9,983 nucleotides of DNA, taken from NCBI GenBank assembly GCA_002938115.1, contig PTKD01000054.1:1-9983 (forward strand), in the 5' to 3' direction. Shown piece after piece: positions 5,339 to 9,983 of the stretch; within the stretch, counting starts at the first letter, position 1; every line of letters begins with the position of its first letter. Source of the stretch: Alphaproteobacteria bacterium MarineAlpha9_Bin7 (GTDB taxonomy: Bacteria > Pseudomonadota > Alphaproteobacteria > UBA7887). The translations under genes were made by a program, and so were the position numbers. The notes below the pieces were generated by a model. That model ran no database searches, was not told the DNA's origin, and saw only the letters and a list, made by a program, of their open reading frames with translations.

Positions 5339-6828
5339 TGGCTGCTGAAGAAAGTTTGATCGGGCTTTCCATTGCCGAGATGCGTGATGGGATGCGGCTT
5401 GGTGAGTTCACAGCTGTCGATCTCGCTGAAGCACATATTGCTGCCGCAGAAAGCGTAAGGGAGCTTGGCGCTTATATTTTAGAGACGCCGGAACGAGCGC
5501 TGGAAATGGCTGCTGCCTCTGACGCGCGGCGTTCCAAAAACCAAATAGGGACACTTGAAGGTATCCCGCTTGCTATAAAGGACCTCTTTTGCACCAAAGG
5601 AGTGGGCACCACGGCTGCGTCAAGAATCTTAGATGGTTTTGTGCCGAGTTACGAATCAAGCGTAACCACCAACCTTTGGCGTGCTGGCGCGGTCATGACT
5701 GGGAAAGCCAACATGGATGAGTTCGCCATGGGGTCGTCTAATATGACGAGCTATTTTGGTCACGTGCAGAATCCCTGGCGTCGTGTAGGGGATAATCAAC
5801 CGGTCACGCCTGGTGGTAGTTCCGGCGGTTCGGCGGCGTTGGTTGCAGCCAATGTTGTGCCAGGTGCGACGGGGACGGATACAGGTGGCTCCATACGCCA
5901 GCCTGCTGCTTTTTGTGGTGTCGTCGGAATGAAGCCAACGTACGGTCGATGTTCGCGTTGGGGGATCATCGCGTTTGCGAGTTCTTTGGACCAAGCTGGG
6001 CCTGTTACTCGGACGGTACGGGACGCAGCCATATTGCTCCGCGCAATGGCAGGGCACGATGCGAAGGACTCAACTTCAGTCGATGTGGCGGTGCCCGATT
6101 ATGAGGCGGAACTTTCGGGTGACATGAGGGGATTGAGGGTTGGTATTCCCAAGGAATATAGAGTTGATGGCATGCCGAGTGAGATAGAGGAGTTATGGTT
6201 AGAGGGTGCGGATTGGCTTCGGCGGTCGGGCGCAGAAATTATTGATATCAGTTTGCCTCATACACAATATGCATTGCCGACCTATTATATTATTGCACCC
6301 GCCGAGGCATCTTCAAATCTTGCTCGTTACGACGGCGTTAAGTATGGACTGCGCATTGCCGACGATGATCTGCAAGTACAGTATGAAAAGACGCGAGGAG
6401 CCGGCTTTGGTGCGGAGGTAAAGCGCCGGATTATGATTGGGACATACGTTCTTTCGGCGGGGTACTACGATGCATACTATTTGCGGGCGCAGCGTGTTCG
6501 CAGTTTGATTGCTGATGATTTCAACCAGGCGTTTGAGAAGGTCGATGTGATCCTAACCCCAACCACGCCTCATCAGGCATTTTTGCTTGGAGAAAAGCTG
6601 GAAGATCCGGTGGCCATGTATCTTAATGATGTATTCACCGTTCCTTCAAGCCTAGCGGGCTTACCTGCCATTTCCGTGCCATCCGGTTTGTCGGATAATT
6701 CCCTTCCATTGGGGCTACAATTGATTGCTCCTGCGTTTCGCGAACCTACCTTATTTTCTGTAGCCACATCGCTTGAAAGTTGTGCCGGGTTCGTGTCACG
6801 ACCAACAATTGTTGCAAAAAAAACGTAA
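5338..6828 (+). CDS. gatA: Glutamyl-tRNA(Gln)/aspartyl-tRNA(Asn) amidotransferase subunit A (amidase)
   Basis: GatA hydrolyses glutamine and supplies ammonia to GatB for amidation of mischarged Glu-tRNA(Gln) and/or Asp-tRNA(Asn). The 496-residue product is an intact amidase-signature enzyme. The catalytic Lys is in LAIKDLFCTKG (Lys81), the Gly/Ser-rich PGGSSGGSAALVAA segment (158-171) supplies the cis-Ser (about 161), and TGTDTGGSIRQPAAFCG (178-194) holds the nucleophile Ser185. KANMDEFAMGSSN (123-135) and KPTYGRCSRWG (199-209) are also family-typical. The length is normal and no frameshift is visible. The ATG at 5338 overlaps the gatC stop and the TAA overlaps the gatB ATG. The last codons contain a run of eight A (6816-6823) placed in frame as a classic -1 slippery site, which would read into gatB. 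Confidence 0.98.
   Translation: MAAEESLIGLSIAEMRDGMRLGEFTAVDLAEAHIAAAESVRELGAYILETPERALEMAAASDARRSKNQIGTLEGIPLAIKDLFCTKGVGTTAASRILDGFVPSYESSVTTNLWRAGAVMTGKANMDEFAMGSSNMTSYFGHVQNPWRRVGDNQPVTPGGSSGGSAALVAANVVPGATGTDTGGSIRQPAAFCGVVGMKPTYGRCSRWGIIAFASSLDQAGPVTRTVRDAAILLRAMAGHDAKDSTSVDVAVPDYEAELSGDMRGLRVGIPKEYRVDGMPSEIEELWLEGADWLRRSGAEIIDISLPHTQYALPTYYIIAPAEASSNLARYDGVKYGLRIADDDLQVQYEKTRGAGFGAEVKRRIMIGTYVLSAGYYDAYYLRAQRVRSLIADDFNQAFEKVDVILTPTTPHQAFLLGEKLEDPVAMYLNDVFTVPSSLAGLPAISVPSGLSDNSLPLGLQLIAPAFREPTLFSVATSLESCAGFVSRPTIVAKKT
6816..6823 (+). other. In-frame A8 slippery run at the gatA-gatB junction
   Basis: The gatA codons GCA AAA AAA ACG TAA contain eight consecutive A. In the gatA frame this is A_AAA_AAA, a canonical -1 slippery heptamer. 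The gatB frame is -1 relative to gatA and stays open upstream of its ATG back to at least 6780, so a -1 slip here would continue as AAC GTA ATG into full-length GatB without meeting a stop. Whether slippage occurs is inference, and I identified no stimulatory downstream structure. Confidence 0.4.
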
Positions 6829-8291
6829 TGAAGGAAAGCCAAAGATATTTACAGGGAAACACTGGCAACTGGGAACTGGTTGTCGGGCTTGAAGTCCACG
6901 CCCAGGTGATATCTGATGCTAAACTCTTTTCGGGAGCGGCAACTGCTTTTGGAGCCCCACCAAATACGCAAGTCTCATTGGTGGATGCTGCAATGCCGGG
7001 GATGCTGCCTGTTATCAACCGTCAGTGTATATATCAGGTGGTTCGCACTGGGCTCGCCCTTGGTGCCGAGGTCAACTTAGAGTCCGTTTTCGATCGTAAA
7101 AATTACTTTTATCCGGACCTTCCGCAAGGATATCAAATATCCCAATATGCGAAACCCATCGTTGGTAAGGGAGAAATCATCGTTGATTTGGAGGATGGAA
7201 CTTCCCGTAGAATAGCTATTACCCGCATTCATCTGGAGCAAGACGCGGGAAAAAGTTTGCACGATCAGCATCCCACTAAGACGTTCGTTGATCTCAATCG
7301 TTCAGGTGTTGCTCTGATGGAAATAGTTTCCGAGCCGGATATGCGATCTGCGGAGGAGGCCGGGGCATATGTAAGAAAATTGCGATCAATCCTGCGCCAT
7401 ATAAAAACATGCGATGGGAACATGGAGCAGGGCTCTATGCGGTGTGATGTAAATGTCTCGGTCCGCCGTCCCGGAGAGCCGTATGGCACTCGTTGCGAAA
7501 TCAAGAATTTGAACTCTGTACGTTTTCTGATGAGGGCTATTCAATGCGAGTCTGCACGTCAGATAGAAGTCATCGAGAATGGGGGTCGTGTGATTCAGGA
7601 GACCCGCCTCTTCGATCCTGATCGTGTCGAGACGCGTCTCATGCGATCTAAGGAGGAAGCACACGACTATCGTTACTTCCCGGATCCTGATTTATTACCA
7701 GTACGGTTAGAAGCGGAATGGGTTGCTCAGTTGAAGGCGGAACTTCCGGAATTACCTAATGAAAAAAGGGCTAGGTTCGTCCAACAATATGGTCTTACGC
7801 TCGCTGATGCTGGTGTACTTGTGGCTGAGCCCGATCGCGCAGACTTTTTCGAAAGTTTGGCCGAGGGGAGGGACCCAAAACACGCGGCAAATTGGGTTGT
7901 TGGGGAACTACTAGGAAAACTTAACAAGACAGGAGTAGAGCTGTTCTCCGCAAAGATAAGCGCGATACAGTTGGGTGAGTTAATTGATCTAATCCATGAT
8001 GACAAGATTTCTGGCAGGATTGCGAAGCAGGTTTTTGATGAAATGTTTGAGACGGGGAAGGACGCGGTACGTATTGTTGAAGAACGTGGTTTAGCGCAAG
8101 TTAGTGACGAGGGCGAGTTGGATCAACATATCGACCAAATACTTAATTCCAACTCGGACAAGGTTGCTGAGTATAAAGCGGGGAAAGAAAAGCTATTCGG
8201 TTTCTTCGTGGGTCAAGTAATGAAGGCGACCAATGGCAAGGCCAATCCAAAATTGGTAAATCGATTGTTGCGCGGGAGGTTATCCAATTAA
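6828..8291 (+). CDS. gatB: Glutamyl-tRNA(Gln)/aspartyl-tRNA(Asn) amidotransferase subunit B
   Basis: GatB phosphorylates the mischarged tRNA's Glu or Asp side chain with ATP and transfers ammonia channelled from GatA. The 487-residue protein shows VVGLEVHAQV (18-27), YFYPDLPQGYQISQY (93-107), IHLEQDAGKSLH (134-145), MRCDVNVSVR (204-213), CEIKNLNS (223-230) and YRYFPDPDL (281-289). Its helical tail domain ends with GKANPKLVNRLLRGRL (470-485), the YqeY-like tRNA-binding region. The start is taken as the ATG at 6828, which overlaps the gatA stop (TAATG); the frame is open further upstream but only to a poor TTG inside gatA. No Shine-Dalgarno sequence precedes the ATG, so translation probably depends on re-initiation after gatA. 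Confidence 0.97.
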   Translation: MKESQRYLQGNTGNWELVVGLEVHAQVISDAKLFSGAATAFGAPPNTQVSLVDAAMPGMLPVINRQCIYQVVRTGLALGAEVNLESVFDRKNYFYPDLPQGYQISQYAKPIVGKGEIIVDLEDGTSRRIAITRIHLEQDAGKSLHDQHPTKTFVDLNRSGVALMEIVSEPDMRSAEEAGAYVRKLRSILRHIKTCDGNMEQGSMRCDVNVSVRRPGEPYGTRCEIKNLNSVRFLMRAIQCESARQIEVIENGGRVIQETRLFDPDRVETRLMRSKEEAHDYRYFPDPDLLPVRLEAEWVAQLKAELPELPNEKRARFVQQYGLTLADAGVLVAEPDRADFFESLAEGRDPKHAANWVVGELLGKLNKTGVELFSAKISAIQLGELIDLIHDDKISGRIAKQVFDEMFETGKDAVRIVEERGLAQVSDEGELDQHIDQILNSNSDKVAEYKAGKEKLFGFFVGQVMKATNGKANPKLVNRLLRGRLSN

Positions 8292-8349
8292 CGCTTAAAT
8301 ACTGAACAGTGTCAGGTCTTATTGAAGAAGGTTTCGATATTTAATTTGG

Positions 8350-8388
8350 GAGCCTTCCAAAAACTTCTATTTTTCAAGGAAGATGCTC
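8350..8388. terminator. Imperfect stem-loop after gatCAB, possible terminator or 3' hairpin
   Basis: GAGC-CTTCC-AAAAA (8350-8363) pairs with TTTTT-caa-GGAAG-at-GCTC (8370-8388), giving 14 base pairs interrupted by two bulges around a six-base loop (8364-8369). It starts 58 bases after the gatB stop, so it could end or protect the gatCAB transcript. No T-tract follows on the plus strand, so it is not a standard intrinsic terminator; Rho-dependent ending or an RNA-stability role are alternatives. Confidence 0.35.
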
Positions 8389-8450
8389 AAAGATTCTTGA
8401 ACGTCCCGGTATATTTTCGCGCACCGTGACAACTTTTCGTTATTACTAGA

Positions 8451-8456
8451 CAGGAG
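8451..8456 (+). promoter_or_regulatory. Ribosome binding site that sets the GST homologue start
   Basis: CAGGAG ends 5 bases before the ATG at 8462. A possible GTG start at 8456 would share a base with this motif and so cannot use it, which favours the ATG two codons downstream. Confidence 0.7.
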
Positions 8457-8461
8457 TGAAG

Positions 8462-9091
8462 ATGTACGATTTGTACACGTGGGGCACACCGAATGGCCGC
8501 AAAGTTTCGATAATGCTGGAGGAACTAGAACTGCCGTATGAGGTCCATACTGTAAATATTACTAAAGATGAACAATTTTCATCCGCCTTTCTGGAAATCA
8601 GTCCGAACAACAAAATCCCCGCACTGGTGGACCGTGACAATGAGTGCTCGCTCATGGAATCTGGTGCCATACTGATATACCTAGCGGACAAGACAAAGAA
8701 ATTACTGCCAGAGTCCGGTCTCGGCCGGTACGATGTGTTGCAATGGCTTATGATGCAGATGGGTTCGGTTGGACCAATGCTAGGTCAAACCCATCATTTT
8801 GTGCGTTTCAATAAGGGTAAAGCCCCGTACGCTGAAGAACGTTACGCAAAAGAAAACAAACGAATCTACGGGGTTCTCGATCGACGTCTTTTGGACCGCG
8901 AGTATTTAGCCGGTAAATATTCTATTGCTGATATTGCTACTTGGCCGTGGATTTCTAGATTTGAATGGCAAGAAATGGACTTTACCAATTATCCAAATTT
9001 AAAACGTTGGTATGTGTCAATCGCGGAACGTCCAGCAACCATCCGGGGATATGATGTGCCAGCGTCAGGAGCAACAATTCCGATGCCATGA
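8462..9091 (+). CDS. Glutathione S-transferase family protein, YfcG/YghU (Nu-class) type
   Basis: This is a cytosolic GST-fold protein resembling Escherichia coli YfcG and YghU, which act mainly as glutathione-dependent disulfide-bond reductases. From the ATG at 8462 it has 209 residues. The thioredoxin-like domain shows GTPNGRKV (8-15), with Thr9 and Asn11 in the places used by YfcG in lieu of a catalytic Cys, Ser or Tyr. It also has SPNNKIPALVD (47-57) with the cis-Pro at 53, and ESGAILIYLADKT (66-78). The helical domain has QWLMMQMGSVGPMLGQTHHF (94-113), diagnostic for this subgroup, and the fold motif YSIADIATWPW (153-163). It stands alone after gatB behind a 170-base gap, so it probably has its own promoter. 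A GTG at 8456 would add two residues but conflicts with the ribosome binding site. The physiological substrate cannot be read from sequence. Confidence 0.93.
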   Translation: MYDLYTWGTPNGRKVSIMLEELELPYEVHTVNITKDEQFSSAFLEISPNNKIPALVDRDNECSLMESGAILIYLADKTKKLLPESGLGRYDVLQWLMMQMGSVGPMLGQTHHFVRFNKGKAPYAEERYAKENKRIYGVLDRRLLDREYLAGKYSIADIATWPWISRFEWQEMDFTNYPNLKRWYVSIAERPATIRGYDVPASGATIPMP

Positions 9092-9174
9092 TGGTAATGA
9101 CAGGTGCTGCTCAGTTACAAACGTATATTTTTTGAGATTTTGATTAGCTCATGGAATGGAGATGAGGTAGGGGT
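9092..9174. other. Short intergenic region before the 106-residue protein
   Basis: These 83 bases hold no supported gene. GAGG at 9164-9167 lies 7 bases before the ATG at 9175 and serves as a plausible ribosome binding site. A T-rich stretch (about 9125-9143) is followed by no clear stem-loop. An overlapping open frame from 9104 crosses the next gene in another frame and is regarded as spurious. Confidence 0.4.
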
Positions 9175-9495
9175 ATGTCTAATAAACTCACTAGCTTCAA
9201 GGAATTTGGTAGATTTCGCGAGCAACGCCGAAATAGCGAGATCGGATGTGATATTTTTCTTGCAGAGGAGAGAGTTCGCACGATTCATACGAATCTTGTC
9301 AATTTAGTTCATGAAACTGAGCAACTGGTAAAGGCCTTGGGAGACGGGGCCCAACGGGAATTGGCTGCCGCCGCCGCAAACAATAAGATTACTGACCAGG
9401 AAAGTCTGCGTATGTTAACAAAAATCTATGAACGTGTATCTTGGCGTTTGCATGGTCAGCTTAAGTACATGACCCATGGTGCACACAGAAGATAA
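9175..9495 (+). CDS. Hypothetical 106-residue protein, family not recognised
   Basis: I do not recognise this protein. It is predicted soluble, with no signal peptide or membrane span, and looks mostly helical and charged. Residues about 28-60 (FLAEERVRTIHTNLVNLVHE and on) could form an amphipathic or coiled-coil helix. An alanine run (AAAAAN, about 64-69) and a second helix with ESLRMLTKIYERVSWRLHGQ follow, and the C-terminus is basic and His-rich (THGAHRR). Coding status is supported by an ATG with GAGG 7 bases upstream, codon use like its neighbours, and a tight fit between the GST homologue and thpR, whose start is 21 bases after its stop. It may be co-transcribed with thpR. No function is proposed. 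Confidence 0.65.
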   Translation: MSNKLTSFKEFGRFREQRRNSEIGCDIFLAEERVRTIHTNLVNLVHETEQLVKALGDGAQRELAAAAANNKITDQESLRMLTKIYERVSWRLHGQLKYMTHGAHRR

Positions 9496-9500
9496 CTATG

Positions 9501-9507
9501 GTGGGGG
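9501..9507 (+). promoter_or_regulatory. Ribosome binding site of thpR
   Basis: GTGGGGG ends 9 bases before the ATG at 9517. The motif sits in the 21-base gap after the preceding gene and supports that ATG over the out-of-frame ATG at 9498. Confidence 0.5.
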
Positions 9508-9516
9508 CGCTAACCG

Positions 9517-9983
9517 ATGCCTCGCTTGTTTATTGCCATTGATTTTCCGGAATCAACGAAGGACTCTTTGGCTATTTTGCAAAACGGTTTGCGGGAGGCT
9601 AGATGGGTGGCACGGGAGAATCTCCATCTAACTTTGCGCTTCATCGGCGATGTTTCCGAAGAAGAGGTGCATGAAATTCACTCTGTTTTGGCGGCTGTTC
9701 GTGGAACACCCTTTACGTTTGAGTTCGGCGAATTGGGGATATTTTCTTCTGGGAAGAAGTTGCGGAGTATGTGGGTGGGCGTCCGAGATGGATCATCCAT
9801 TGAAACTTTACGCCGGCATATAGATCGATCCCTTTTTGGCTTGGGTTTTAAACCTGAAGGACGGAGGTATATACCCCACGTTACGCTGGCAAGGTTCCGG
9901 TGTGGGCCTTCCGTGCTGCCTGATTTTATGGCCAGAGCCGGGTTGGGAACATTTCCCTCAGTACGAGTGGAGCAATTTATTCT
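9517..9983 (+). CDS. thpR: RNA 2',3'-cyclic phosphodiesterase (2H family), 3' end cut by window
   Basis: ThpR (formerly LigT) belongs to the 2H phosphoesterase superfamily and hydrolyses 2',3'-cyclic phosphate RNA ends to 2'-phosphomonoesters; the same fold was first found as a 2'-5' RNA ligase activity. The 155 codons visible open with MPRLFIAIDFPE and contain both catalytic HxT motifs: HLTL (37-40) followed by RFIGDV, and HVTL (121-124) followed by ARF. Their spacing of 84 residues fits the two-lobed family. The region between has the usual FGELGIFSSGKKLRSMWVGV segment (70-89). The protein is normally 175-190 residues, so only about 20-35 are missing at the right edge. The start is the ATG at 9517 with GTGGGGG upstream. 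It follows the 106-residue gene closely, suggesting a shared transcript. Confidence 0.95.
   Translation, partial: MPRLFIAIDFPESTKDSLAILQNGLREARWVARENLHLTLRFIGDVSEEEVHEIHSVLAAVRGTPFTFEFGELGIFSSGKKLRSMWVGVRDGSSIETLRRHIDRSLFGLGFKPEGRRYIPHVTLARFRCGPSVLPDFMARAGLGTFPSVRVEQFI

Larger units (their letters stand above)
8292..8461. other. Intergenic region between gatB and the GST homologue
   Basis: This 170-base region has no coding potential that I can support. It contains an imperfect long hairpin at 8350-8388 and a ribosome binding site at its right end. The promoter of the downstream gene should lie here or upstream; a TATATT at 8410-8415 is the only -10-like word I noticed, and it lacks a well-spaced -35. 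Confidence 0.5.

Noticed and set aside
6780..6827. Upstream extension of gatB by 16 codons to a TTG
   Set aside because: The extension lies inside gatA, starts at a poor codon, and the ATG at the TAATG overlap gives the normal GatB N-terminus.
9104..9307. Plus-strand 67-codon open frame after the GST homologue
   Set aside because: It overlaps the better-supported 106-residue frame in another phase and lacks a convincing ribosome binding site.

Overview
The window looks like a core-genome segment of an alphaproteobacterium of intermediate G+C (roughly half). The assignment rests on gene order. A minus-strand block ruvX, AEC transporter, pyrB, pyrC, plsY leads toward topA and is divergent from gatC-gatA-gatB. 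The protein signatures agree: a class I PyrC with an Arg in the first metal-ligand motif, a TopA start with VDPDNDF, and GatCAB. No tRNA, rRNA, CRISPR array, insertion sequence, integrase or phage gene is visible.

Layout. Positions 1-183 hold the first 61 codons of topA (minus strand). Positions 184-519 are a gene-free gap with an A+T-rich topA leader and a 7-bp inverted repeat; dprA, expected here in related genomes, is missing. Positions 520-4935 are a compact minus-strand block transcribed ruvX > AEC transporter > pyrB > pyrC > plsY, with overlaps or gaps of at most 30 bases. A 115-base divergent intergenic region (4936-5050) follows. Positions 5051-8291 are gatC > gatA > gatB on the plus strand, with both junctions being TAATG stop/start overlaps. 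A 170-base gap with an imperfect hairpin follows. Then come a YfcG/YghU-type glutathione S-transferase homologue (8462-9091), an unrecognised 106-residue protein (9175-9495), and the start of thpR, an RNA 2',3'-cyclic phosphodiesterase cut by the window end (9517-9983).

Functions. PyrB and PyrC are the aspartate transcarbamylase and dihydroorotase-family proteins of pyrimidine synthesis and are translationally coupled. PlsY acylates glycerol-3-phosphate in the membrane. RuvX is a YqgF-fold nuclease-like protein. GatCAB converts Glu-tRNA(Gln) and/or Asp-tRNA(Asn) to the amidated form. The GST homologue and ThpR are single-gene functions in a looser plus-strand series.

Most of the window is ordinary housekeeping DNA, and I see no convincing undescribed multi-gene system. 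Points worth a second look are the altered metal-ligand residues in PyrC, the absence of dprA, an in-frame slippery A8 run that could fuse GatA to GatB, the transporter embedded in the pyr block, and the unrecognised 106-residue protein.
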